From Lelliottia jeotgali (lineage in GTDB: Bacteria > Pseudomonadota > Gammaproteobacteria > Enterobacterales > Enterobacteriaceae): DNA of 64,000 nt. Numbering within the stretch: position 1 is the stretch's first letter; the number at the start of each line of letters is the position of its first letter. Shown one piece after another: positions 1-7,495 of the stretch. Under the pieces are notes generated by a model. That model searched no databases. It was not told the origin of the DNA and saw nothing but the letters and a program-made list of their open reading frames with translations. The DNA lies in the NCBI GenBank assembly GCA_002271215.1, contig CP018628.1:1488001-1552000 (forward strand), given 5' to 3'. A program made the position numbers and the translations under genes.

Positions 1-835
1 GGAGATCACCGGCCAGGCGCTGAAAAATCTTAAGATCCCGCGTGAAAACGTGGTTGTCGCTACCAAAGTCTTCGGCGAAACCGGCACGGCGGGCGTCAAT
101 TCGCGCGGCAGTTCGCGCTATCACATCATTAACAGCGTCAAAGAGAGCCTGCGCCGCATGCAGCTCGATCATATCGATCTCTATCAGCTGCACGGTTTCG
201 ACCCGGCAACGCCGATCGAAGAGACGCTCTACGCCCTGGATAATCTGGTGCAGCACGGTCACGTGCGCTACATCGGCGTATCAAACTGGGCGGCGTGGCA
301 AATCACCAAAGCGCTGGGGATTTCCGAGCGTCTCGGGCTGGCACGTTTTGCCTCGCTGCAGGCGTATTACACCATCGCCGGGCGCGATCTCGAACGTGAG
401 CTGGTACCGATGATGCAAAGTGAAGGCGTCGGGCTGATGGTCTGGAGCCCACTGGCCGGTGGTTTACTGAGCGGAAAATATGGCCGTGACGGCCAGAGCG
501 AAGCGGGCAGTCGTCGTCAGGAGTTTGACTTCCCGCCGGTGGAAAAAGATCGCGCGTTCGACTGTGTCGATGTGATGCGCACCATTGCTGAGAGCAAAGG
601 CGTGTCGGTGGCGCAGATCGCGCTGGCGTGGCTGCTGCATCAGAAAGTGGTGAGCAGCGTGATCATTGGCGCCAAACGCGTCGATCAGCTGGACGATAAT
701 ATCGCCGCGACCGCGATTCGTCTGAGCGACGATGAACTGCAACAGCTCGACGCCGTCAGCGCGCTGCCGCGGGAATATCCGGGCTGGATGCTGGAGCGCC
801 AGGGTGAATATCGCCAGAATCAGCTGAAGGGTTAA
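1..835 (+). CDS. Aldo/keto reductase, 5'-truncated by the window edge
   Basis: The reading frame is already open at base 2 and runs to TAA at 833-835, so the N-terminus and true start lie outside the window. About 277 residues are visible. The motif VVVATKVFG near the left end carries what should be the catalytic lysine, and LYQLHGF carries the family histidine. The C-terminal VIIGAKRVDQLDDN segment is the usual NADPH-phosphate binding stretch of AKRs. These are cytoplasmic NAD(P)H-dependent carbonyl reductases; the family covers many substrates and none can be named here. The gene ends in a REP pair that probably acts as its terminator and is separated from the following beta-glucoside cassette by a promoter of its own. 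Family assignment is firm, substrate unknown. Confidence 0.85.
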   Translation, partial: EITGQALKNLKIPRENVVVATKVFGETGTAGVNSRGSSRYHIINSVKESLRRMQLDHIDLYQLHGFDPATPIEETLYALDNLVQHGHVRYIGVSNWAAWQITKALGISERLGLARFASLQAYYTIAGRDLERELVPMMQSEGVGLMVWSPLAGGLLSGKYGRDGQSEAGSRRQEFDFPPVEKDRAFDCVDVMRTIAESKGVSVAQIALAWLLHQKVVSSVIIGAKRVDQLDDNIAATAIRLSDDELQQLDAVSALPREYPGWMLERQGEYRQNQLKG

Positions 836-843
836 CCTTTTTT

Positions 844-931
844 GCCGGATGCGCTTTGCTTATCCGGCCTACAAAACATCCTCAATTTGATCCCCCGTAG
901 GCCGGATAAGCGAAGCGTCATCCGGCTTTTT
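844..931. repeat. Inverted REP pair (BIME)
   Basis: Two REP palindromes face each other at 844-876 and 896-926, of the GCCGGATGCG...TATCCGGC type, with the second followed by a run of T. The pair lies immediately after the aldo/keto reductase stop codon and could work as a transcription terminator or mRNA stabiliser. Confidence 0.8.
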
Positions 932-967
932 TATTTCTATCCCGCTCACAAAAAACGATCCTTCCCT

Positions 968-996
968 TTGCTTGATTTTTCATCTTTAGCTATATG
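968..996 (+). promoter_or_regulatory. Sigma-70 type promoter of the beta-glucoside cassette
   Basis: TTGCTT at 968-973 and TATATG at 991-996 are separated by exactly 17 bp. The -10 element overlaps the first of two operator palindromes, a classic repression geometry. Inferred by inspection only. Confidence 0.5.
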
Positions 997-1030
997 ACTA
1001 GTCATAAAATTTAAATGACTAGTCATATAG
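990..1030. promoter_or_regulatory. Twin palindromic operators (ATGACTAGTCAT twice)
   Basis: Two identical 12-bp palindromes, ATGACTAGTCAT, occupy 994-1005 and 1015-1026. Their centres are 21 bp apart, two helical turns. The surroundings extend this to one large near-perfect palindrome with 16-bp arms spanning 990-1030. The first copy covers the -10 element, the second abuts the ribosome binding site of the glycosidase gene. The shape resembles operators of HutC-type GntR regulators, and the GntR gene at 3807 is the obvious candidate. Confidence 0.75.
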
Positions 1031-1039
1031 GGAGAGACC

Positions 1040-2416
1040 ATGAAGCAATCACTGCCAGCTAACTTTTTATGGGGTAACTCGGTGTCCAGCATGCAGACCG
1101 AGGGGGCGTGGAACGAGGGCGGAAAAGGGATGTCGGTGTACGACATCCGTGAAGCCGGTGAAAATGCCTCCGACTGGAAAGTCGCCACCGACTCCTATCA
1201 TCGCTACAAAGAAGATTTCGATTTAATGCAGGATCTGGGCATGAACTGCTACCGCTTCCAGATCTCCTGGAGCCGCGTCTGCCCTCAGGGCGACGGGGAA
1301 TTCAATGAAGAAGGCATCGCGTTCTACGATCGTTTCATCGACGATCTGATCGCGCGCGGTATCGAGCCGATGGTCTGCCTGTATCACTTCGACATGCCGC
1401 TGGCGCTGGCCCAGGAGTACAACGGCTTTAACGACCGCCGGGTGCTGGATGCGTTCGTGCGCTACGGCAAAAAGATGATCGACTGCTACGGCGACCGCGT
1501 AAAGTACTGGCTGACCTTTAACGAGCAGAACATTTTCCACATGCCGGAAGCGTTCCGGGTTTCAGGCTACATGAAGGGCGAGCAAACTCTGCGTGAACTT
1601 TATGAAGTTCAGCACCATACGATGGTGGCGCACATGGCGCTGACGGAGTATCTGCATCAGGCGAAACCGGGCCAGATGATGGGCGGCATGCTGGCGCACC
1701 AGCTGATCTATCCGGCAACCTGCAAGCCGCGCGACATCTTCTGCGCCCAGCAGTACGACGAGTTCCTCAACCAGAACCTGCTGCGGGTCTTTGCGGGGCA
1801 AGGCTACAGCCCGGCGGTGATGGCGGTGGTTGAGCAGCAAGGCTTCGGCGATATTTATCGCGCGGAAGATTTGGCCCTGTTGGCGCGCACCAAAAACGAC
1901 TTCATGGCCTTCAGCTACTACGCGAGTAAAACCCTCGACAGCGATCCGATCCCGGAAGGCACGCCGGTCAACTACTACCTGACGCACGGCGAGAAAAACA
2001 ATCCGTTCCTGAAAGCCACCGAATGGAACTGGCAGATCGACCCGCTTGGCTTTCGCACCATCATCACTCGCTACTACAACGACTGGCGTATGCCGGTGTT
2101 CCCGATTGAAAACGGTATCGGGGTCATTGAGTCCTGGGACGGCGTGAATCAAATCGAAGACGATTACCGCATCGACTATCACCGCAAGCATTTCGAGGCG
2201 ATGAAAGCAGCGATCTTCGAAGACGGTGCGCAGGTGATTGGCTATCTCGGCTGGGGTTTGATCGACATTCTCAGCTCCCAGGGCGACATGCGCAAACGCT
2301 ACGGCGTGGTGTACGTCAACCGCGAGAACCACGATCTCAAGGACCTGAAACGCGTGCCGAAAAAGAGCTATGCGTGGTTAAAACAGGCTATTCATAGCAA
2401 CGGAAGCGAGCTGTAA
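1040..2416 (+). CDS. Glycoside hydrolase family 1, probable 6-phospho-beta-glucosidase
   Basis: This cytoplasmic enzyme should hydrolyse phosphorylated beta-glucosides delivered by a PTS. The 458-residue product has the usual GH1 length. The acid/base glutamate is E162 in TFNEQN and the nucleophile is E357 in FPIENG. The C-terminal segment S-x6-K-x-Y (in LSSQGDMRKRYG) matches the 6-phosphate pocket of BglA/BglB/AscB-type enzymes rather than plain beta-glucosidases. The ATG at 1040 follows a GGGAGAG ribosome binding site. The gene is first in a three-gene cassette with a PTS EIIC and a GntR regulator, behind twin operators. No signal peptide is present. The exact sugar (cellobiose, arbutin, salicin or another) cannot be told. 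Confidence 0.88.
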   Translation: MKQSLPANFLWGNSVSSMQTEGAWNEGGKGMSVYDIREAGENASDWKVATDSYHRYKEDFDLMQDLGMNCYRFQISWSRVCPQGDGEFNEEGIAFYDRFIDDLIARGIEPMVCLYHFDMPLALAQEYNGFNDRRVLDAFVRYGKKMIDCYGDRVKYWLTFNEQNIFHMPEAFRVSGYMKGEQTLRELYEVQHHTMVAHMALTEYLHQAKPGQMMGGMLAHQLIYPATCKPRDIFCAQQYDEFLNQNLLRVFAGQGYSPAVMAVVEQQGFGDIYRAEDLALLARTKNDFMAFSYYASKTLDSDPIPEGTPVNYYLTHGEKNNPFLKATEWNWQIDPLGFRTIITRYYNDWRMPVFPIENGIGVIESWDGVNQIEDDYRIDYHRKHFEAMKAAIFEDGAQVIGYLGWGLIDILSSQGDMRKRYGVVYVNRENHDLKDLKRVPKKSYAWLKQAIHSNGSEL

Positions 2417-2468
2417 GTCGTACGCTGCCGGACCGGTTTTTGTGACTGATTGATGGGAAATATCCGCT

Positions 2469-3791
2469 ATGTCTGATACAAAAATTACACCTGCGATGCA
2501 GTCGTTTGTCGACAGATTTGTTGAGTTCTCCGCGCGCCTGGCCAACCAGGTGCACTTACGCTCCCTGCGCGATGCCTTCGCCACGGTGATGCCGATCTTC
2601 ATCCTTGCCGGTCTTGCGGTACTGGTGAATAACGTGGTGTTTCCGTGGGTACTGGAGGGGGAAACCCTTACCCAGTTCAAGGTGTGGGGCGAGGCGATTA
2701 TCAACGGCACGCTGAACATTGCGGCGCTGTTGCTGGCGCCAATGATTGCCTGGTCGCTGGCGCGCAACAAAGATTTCGACAACCCGGTTTCGGCAGTGGT
2801 TATCGCCGTGAGCAGTTTTATCATTATGATGCCGATGCAGCTGCAACTGGTGCCCGTCGGCAGCCAGACTGCGGTGAACGTCACCCAGGTGCTGACGTTC
2901 GGTAACATCGGCTCGACGGGGATTTTTGCCGGGGTGCTGATCGGTCTGATCTCAACGGAAGTGTTTATTGCGATTTCGCGCCTGAAAGCGCTGCACATTT
3001 CGCTGGGCGAGAACGTCCCGCCTGCAGTGAGCAAATCCTTTACGGCGCTGATCCCAACCATCATCACGCTTTCGCTCTTCGCCATTGTGGCGGCGCTGCT
3101 GGCGAACGTACTGCACACGGATCTGATCCATCTGATCACTCATTTCATCCAGCAGCCGCTCCGACTGATTAACACCAGTCTGCCCGGCACGATATTTATC
3201 TATAGCTTCGGGAATTTCCTGTTTACGCTCGGTATCCACCAGTCGGTGGTGAACAGCGTGATTCTGGAACCTTTCCTGTTAATCAACACCAATGAGAACA
3301 TGCTGGCCTTCGCCAACGGTCAGCCAATCCCGCATATCATCAACAATATTTTTGTCCCGACCTTCGGGATGATTGGCGGGACGGGCAGCACTATTTCGCT
3401 GCTGATTGCCATCTTCATCTTCTCGCGCCAGAAATCGGCCAAACAGGTGGCGCGGCTGTCGCTGGCGCCGGGGCTGTTTAACATCAACGAGCCGGTGATT
3501 TTCGGTCTGCCGATTGTCTTCAACCTGCCGCTGATGATCCCGTTTGTGTTGCTTCCGGCGATCGGAATTTACTTCGCCTGGCTGTGCACCACGCTCGGGC
3601 TGATGTCGCGCTGCGTGGTGATGATCCCGTGGACTACGCCGCCGATACTCAGTGTCTGGCTGGCGACGGCGGGGGACTGGCGGGCGGTGGTGGTTCAGTT
3701 GGCAATCATTGTATTTGGTGTATTCTTCTACCTGCCTTTCCTCAAGATTGCTGAGAGGGTGGCGTTGAAAAACAGTGTGATAGCGGATTAA
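2469..3791 (+). CDS. PTS system EIIC component, lactose/cellobiose family
   Basis: This is the membrane permease domain of a sugar phosphotransferase system. The 440-residue protein has about ten hydrophobic segments and the conserved stretches GNFLFTLGIHQSVVN, GTGSTISLL and NEPVIFGLP, which are typical of ChbC/CelB-type EIIC proteins. It begins 52 bp after the glycosidase and ends 15 bp before the GntR gene, so the three are probably co-transcribed. No EIIA or EIIB gene accompanies it in the window, so it must borrow those subunits, for example chitobiose-type ones, from elsewhere in the genome. The substrate is likely a beta-glucoside, judged from the neighbouring phospho-glucosidase. Confidence 0.85.
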   Translation: MSDTKITPAMQSFVDRFVEFSARLANQVHLRSLRDAFATVMPIFILAGLAVLVNNVVFPWVLEGETLTQFKVWGEAIINGTLNIAALLLAPMIAWSLARNKDFDNPVSAVVIAVSSFIIMMPMQLQLVPVGSQTAVNVTQVLTFGNIGSTGIFAGVLIGLISTEVFIAISRLKALHISLGENVPPAVSKSFTALIPTIITLSLFAIVAALLANVLHTDLIHLITHFIQQPLRLINTSLPGTIFIYSFGNFLFTLGIHQSVVNSVILEPFLLINTNENMLAFANGQPIPHIINNIFVPTFGMIGGTGSTISLLIAIFIFSRQKSAKQVARLSLAPGLFNINEPVIFGLPIVFNLPLMIPFVLLPAIGIYFAWLCTTLGLMSRCVVMIPWTTPPILSVWLATAGDWRAVVVQLAIIVFGVFFYLPFLKIAERVALKNSVIAD

Positions 3792-3806
3792 TCAAAAGGA
3801 AAAGGC

Positions 3807-4523
3807 ATGGCGGCGAAGTACATCACCATCGCGCGGGAAATTAAGAAACGCATTATCAGCCAGCAGTATGCCGCCAATGAACCGCTGCCAGACCAGTTTG
3901 CGCTGGCGGCGGAGTTCAGCACCAGCCGGATGACCATCCAGCAGGCGATGCGCCAGCTAATAGTGGAAGGACTCGTCTATACGCGCCAGGGGCAGGGGAC
4001 CTTTATCCGTAAAAACTTCCTGCAACTCTCCCAGTGGGATCTCTCCGGCAGCGACTACTTCGGCGCGACCAAAACCTGGGAACATCTTGGGACGGTGAGC
4101 AGCAAAGTGGTCCATTTCGAACTGCGCTTTCCCAACGAAAAAGAGCAGTCATCGCTGATGATCAACGCCGATGCGCCAATCTATGATTTCATCCGTCTGC
4201 GCTCTCTTAACGGCGAACCGATGTCGCTGGATTCAACCGTTATGCCATTGAATCTAGTTCCTGGACTCAATAAAACCCATCTTGAAAGCTCGGTATTCCA
4301 GTACGTTCAGGAGACGCTGGGGCTGAAAATCATGGGATCGTATCGCGTGGTGCGGGCGCTAAAACCGAATGCGCTGGATATGCAGCATCTGGTCTGCGAG
4401 CAAACTGATCCGGTGCTGGAAGTGGAACAGGTCATCTATCTTGAGGATGGCACGCCGCTGGAATACGCCCATTGCCATTATCGCTACGATCACGGCGGCA
4501 TCGTTATCGTGAATAACGGGTAA
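3807..4523 (+). CDS. GntR-family (HutC subfamily) transcriptional regulator
   Basis: The first 70 residues form a winged helix-turn-helix of GntR type (RMTIQQAMRQL recognition region, GQGTFI wing). The remainder resembles a UTRA effector domain that usually binds a phosphosugar or similar ligand. At 238 residues it has the typical HutC-subfamily length. It is the last gene of the cassette, starting 15 bp after the EIIC stop with an AAAAGGAAAAGG ribosome binding site, and is followed by a bidirectional terminator. It most likely represses the cassette through the twin ATGACTAGTCAT palindromes at 994-1026; that link is inferred from position and symmetry. Confidence 0.85.
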   Translation: MAAKYITIAREIKKRIISQQYAANEPLPDQFALAAEFSTSRMTIQQAMRQLIVEGLVYTRQGQGTFIRKNFLQLSQWDLSGSDYFGATKTWEHLGTVSSKVVHFELRFPNEKEQSSLMINADAPIYDFIRLRSLNGEPMSLDSTVMPLNLVPGLNKTHLESSVFQYVQETLGLKIMGSYRVVRALKPNALDMQHLVCEQTDPVLEVEQVIYLEDGTPLEYAHCHYRYDHGGIVIVNNG

Positions 4524-4524
4524 T

Positions 4525-4554
4525 AAAAAAGCGGGCTGATCAGCCCGCTTTTTT
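4525..4554. terminator. Bidirectional rho-independent terminator
   Basis: A perfect 18-bp palindrome GCGGGCTGATCAGCCCGC at 4531-4548 is flanked by six A and six T. It lies between the convergent GntR gene and ldtB and can serve both. Confidence 0.9.
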
Positions 4555-4571
4555 GTTTGCGACAACTTAAA

Positions 4572-5492
4572 TCAATTCAAACGTACCGGCATACCAGAAC
4601 GGTTCTGCACCGCCTGATCAACAACCGTCGGTTCAACGTCCGCCTGGCTGGTCACAGCCTGGATGTTGCTTTTCAGGTTAATCGGTACGATTTCGTTGTT
4701 GTTAATCTGATCTTCGCTGGTGGACAGCGGGTTATGCACTTCGATATAGCGGCTGCCATCCGGCTCGGAGGTCGCTTTGACCGGTTCGTTGATGAACTGG
4801 ACGCGAGTACCGACCGGAACATTCTCGAACAGGAATTTGATATCGTCGTTACGCAGACGTACACAGCCGTGGCTCACGCGAAGACCAATACCAAAGTTGG
4901 CGTTGGTGCCGTGGATAGCATACAGACGGCCAATGTACAGCGCGTACAGACCCATAGGGTTGTCCGGGCCGGCAGGCACAACGGCTGGCAGCGGTTCACC
5001 GGCAGCGATGTACTCGGCGTGCATTTTGGCAGTCGGCGTCCAGGTTGGGCCCGCTTTCTTACGCTCTACTTTGGTGGTCCAGTTCAGCGGGGTGTCTTTA
5101 CCCAACTGACCGATACCGATTGGCAGAACGATGACGGTATTGGTGCCTTTCGGGTAGTAATACAGGCGCATTTCGGCACTGTTAATCACAATACCTTCAT
5201 GGACGGTATCCGGCAGGATCAGCTGCTGAGGGATGTTCAACACCGTACCCGCTTTAGGCAGATACGGGTCAACGCCGGGGTTTGCTTCCAGCATGTTGGA
5301 CAGGCCCAATTGGTACTCAGCGGCATAATATTCCAGCGGCTGTGAGTTGCCTTCCGGAACAATAACCACCTGGTTTTGACCCACCAGACGGCTACCGTCT
5401 GTCGGCAGCGGATAAGTCACCGCAGAAGCGGTATTGCAAAAACCTACTACGGCTAACGCCGCCGCAAAAAGCGTTGATAATTTCATATTCAT
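4572..5492 (-). CDS. ldtB: L,D-transpeptidase LdtB (YbiS), attaches Braun lipoprotein to peptidoglycan
   Basis: The protein acts in the periplasm, where it links the C-terminal lysine of Lpp to diaminopimelate residues of peptidoglycan. It has a Sec signal peptide (about residues 1-24, ending TASA), a LysM-like segment near residues 55-92, and a YkuD catalytic domain with the signature SHGCVRL, giving H208 and nucleophile C210. The length of 306 residues matches the E. coli protein. It is divergent from ybiT as in E. coli. A minus-strand TATAAT lies 66 bp upstream. Identification is secure from sequence and synteny. Confidence 0.96.
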   Translation of the reverse strand: MNMKLSTLFAAALAVVGFCNTASAVTYPLPTDGSRLVGQNQVVIVPEGNSQPLEYYAAEYQLGLSNMLEANPGVDPYLPKAGTVLNIPQQLILPDTVHEGIVINSAEMRLYYYPKGTNTVIVLPIGIGQLGKDTPLNWTTKVERKKAGPTWTPTAKMHAEYIAAGEPLPAVVPAGPDNPMGLYALYIGRLYAIHGTNANFGIGLRVSHGCVRLRNDDIKFLFENVPVGTRVQFINEPVKATSEPDGSRYIEVHNPLSTSEDQINNNEIVPINLKSNIQAVTSQADVEPTVVDQAVQNRSGMPVRLN

Positions 5493-5557
5493 GTTATGCG
5501 AGGTATCTTTGCCACTCTGGCGATTAGTTGATGAGTCTGAATCATTGATGGGAGCGC

Positions 5558-5563
5558 ATTATA
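5558..5563 (-). promoter_or_regulatory. -10 element of ldtB
   Basis: On the minus strand the hexamer is a perfect TATAAT, with a poor -35 (TTCCAT) 17 bp upstream. It leaves a leader of about 60 nt before the ldtB start codon. Confidence 0.45.
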
Positions 5564-5715
5564 TGTGCATTCCCTCGCGCATGGAATTCAGATGTGTACG
5601 AAATCACATTTTTTTCGATTTTGTTAAAGTTTAGTGCTTCGTTGCAACACGGGATCTCAATTCGGAATTGTGGCATAATGCCGTGTTTATCACACTTTTT
5701 CGCAGGAATCTCTCC

Positions 5716-7311
5716 GTGTTAGTTACCAGCAACATCACTATGCAGTTTGGCAGTAAGCCGCTGTTCGAAAACATTTCCGTCAAATTTGGCGGCGGCAACC
5801 GTTACGGCCTGATTGGTGCCAACGGTAGCGGAAAATCCACCTTTATGAAAATTCTCGGCGGCGATTTAGAGCCGACGCTTGGCAACGTGTCGCTCGACCC
5901 TAATGAGCGCCTCGGTAAGCTGCGTCAGGATCAGTTCGCCTTTGAAGAGTTTTCTGTGCTCGACACCGTGATCATGGGACACGGGGAACTGTGGGAAGTG
6001 AAGCAAGAGCGCGACCGCATCTACGCGCTGGCTGAAATGAGCGAAGAAGACGGCTATAAAGTGGCCGATCTCGAAGTGCTTTACGGTGAAATGGACGGCT
6101 ACTCTGCGGAGTCACGTGCCGGTGAACTGCTGCTCGGCGTCGGTATTCCGGTGGAGCAACATTACGGCCTAATGAGCGAAGTCGCACCAGGCTGGAAGCT
6201 GCGTGTGCTTCTGGCGCAGGCGCTGTTCTCCAACCCAGAAATTCTGCTGCTCGATGAACCGACGAACAACCTGGACATCGACACCATTCGCTGGCTGGAG
6301 CAGGTGCTGAACGAACGTGGCAGCACCATGATCATCATTTCGCACGACCGTCACTTCCTGAACATGGTCTGCACCCACATGGCCGATCTGGACTACGGCG
6401 AGCTGCGCGTTTATCCGGGCAACTACGACGAGTACATGACGGCGGCGACTCAGGCGCGTGAACGCCTGTTGTCTGATAACGCCAAGAAAAAAGCGCAGAT
6501 TGCTGATCTGCAATCCTTCGTCAGCCGCTTTAGCGCCAACGCCTCTAAATCACGTCAGGCAACTTCTCGTGCGCGTCAGATTGACAAAATTAAGCTGGAT
6601 GAAGTGAAAGCTTCCAGCCGTCAGAACCCGTTCATTCGCTTCGAGCAGGACAAGAAACTGTTCCGTAATGCGCTGGAAGTGGAAGCGCTGGCGAAAGGTT
6701 TTGATAATGGTCCGCTGTTCAAAAAACTCAATCTGCTGCTGGAAGTGGGCGAGAAGATTGCGGTACTGGGTGCGAACGGCGTGGGTAAATCAACCCTGCT
6801 GAAAACCCTGGTGGGCGAACTGACGCCTGACCACGGTACGGTGAAATGGTCTGAAAACGCCCAGCTTGGTTATTACGCGCAGGATCACGAATACGAATTC
6901 GAAAACGATCTGACCGTCTTTGACTGGATGAGCCAGTGGAAGCAGGAAGGCGACGACGAGCAGGTCGTGCGCGGTATTCTGGGCCGTCTGCTGTTCAGCC
7001 AGGACGACATCAAAAAGCCTGCTAAAGTGCTTTCTGGTGGTGAAAAGGGTCGCATGCTGTTCGGTAAACTGATGATGGAAAAACCAAACATCCTCATCAT
7101 GGACGAACCGACCAACCACCTGGATATGGAATCTATCGAATCGCTGAACATGGCGCTGGAAATGTATCAGGGCACCCTGATCTTCGTTTCCCACGACCGT
7201 GAGTTTGTGAGCTCCCTGGCAACCCGCGTGATTGAGATTACGCCTGAACGCATCGTGGACTTCACCGGGAATTACGAAGATTACCTGCGCAGTAAAGGCA
7301 TTGACGGATGA
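5716..7311 (+). CDS. ybiT: ABC-F family ATPase YbiT
   Basis: This soluble protein has two ABC nucleotide-binding domains and no membrane segments, as in ribosome-associated ABC-F factors. The first Walker A is GANGSGKST (residues 34-42) with Walker [12 protein letters not shown]; the second is GANGVGKST with the signature LSGGEKGR and [11 protein letters not shown]. In the first half the usual signature is replaced by [11 protein letters not shown], as in E. coli YbiT. The GTG at 5716 is chosen because it gives the [12 protein letters not shown] start matching E. coli; an in-frame ATG at 5668 would add a non-conserved 16-residue tail. The linker between domains is rich in Lys and Arg, typical of the family. 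A strong terminator follows at 7365. Confidence 0.95.
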   Translation: MLVTSNITMQFGSKPLFENISVKFGGGNRYGLIGANGSGKSTFMKILGGDLEPTLGNVSLDPNERLGKLRQDQFAFEEFSVLDTVIMGHGELWEVKQERDRIYALAEMSEEDGYKVADLEVLYGEMDGYSAESRAGELLLGVGIPVEQHYGLMSEVAPGWKLRVLLAQALFSNPEILLLDEPTNNLDIDTIRWLEQVLNERGSTMIIISHDRHFLNMVCTHMADLDYGELRVYPGNYDEYMTAATQARERLLSDNAKKKAQIADLQSFVSRFSANASKSRQATSRARQIDKIKLDEVKASSRQNPFIRFEQDKKLFRNALEVEALAKGFDNGPLFKKLNLLLEVGEKIAVLGANGVGKSTLLKTLVGELTPDHGTVKWSENAQLGYYAQDHEYEFENDLTVFDWMSQWKQEGDDEQVVRGILGRLLFSQDDIKKPAKVLSGGEKGRMLFGKLMMEKPNILIMDEPTNHLDMESIESLNMALEMYQGTLIFVSHDREFVSSLATRVIEITPERIVDFTGNYEDYLRSKGIDG

Positions 7312-7319
7312 TGTAAAAA

Positions 7320-7353
7320 TGCCGGGTGGCGCTAACGCTTACCCGGCCTACAA
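7320..7353. repeat. REP element
   Basis: A palindrome of the GCCGGGTGGCG...TTACCCGGCCTACAA type lies just after the ybiT stop; a second, oppositely oriented copy lies at 7454-7487. Confidence 0.85.
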
Positions 7354-7364
7354 GGTCAAAGCAA

Positions 7365-7391
7365 AACGGCAACCCAAGGGTTGCCGTTTTT
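7365..7391 (+). terminator. Rho-independent terminator of ybiT
   Basis: An 11-bp perfect stem (AACGGCAACCC at 7365-7375 with its complement at 7378-7388) with a two-base AA turn is followed by a T-run. Confidence 0.85.
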
Positions 7392-7399
7392 AATGTTTT

Positions 7400-7436
7400 C
7401 TCCCTCTCCACGTGGGAGAGGGGCAGGGTGAGGGCA
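7400..7436. repeat. Dispersed CTCCCTCTCC/GGGAGAGGG repeat, copy 1
   Basis: A GC-rich palindromic module that begins CTCCCTCTCC and ends GGGTGAGGGCA recurs at 52355-52393 and, split by the insertion sequence, around 35277 and 36585. Here it directly follows the ybiT terminator hairpin. Confidence 0.8.
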
Positions 7437-7453
7437 TCAAACCACACCGATCC

Positions 7454-7487
7454 CGTAGGCCGGGTAAGGCGAAGCCGCCACCCGGCA
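7454..7487. repeat. REP element
   Basis: GTAGGCCGGGTAAGGCGAAG followed by CCGCCACCCGGCA is a REP in the opposite orientation to the copy at 7320, close to the stop codon of the GH31 gene. Confidence 0.85.
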
Positions 7488-7495
7488 ATCAACGA

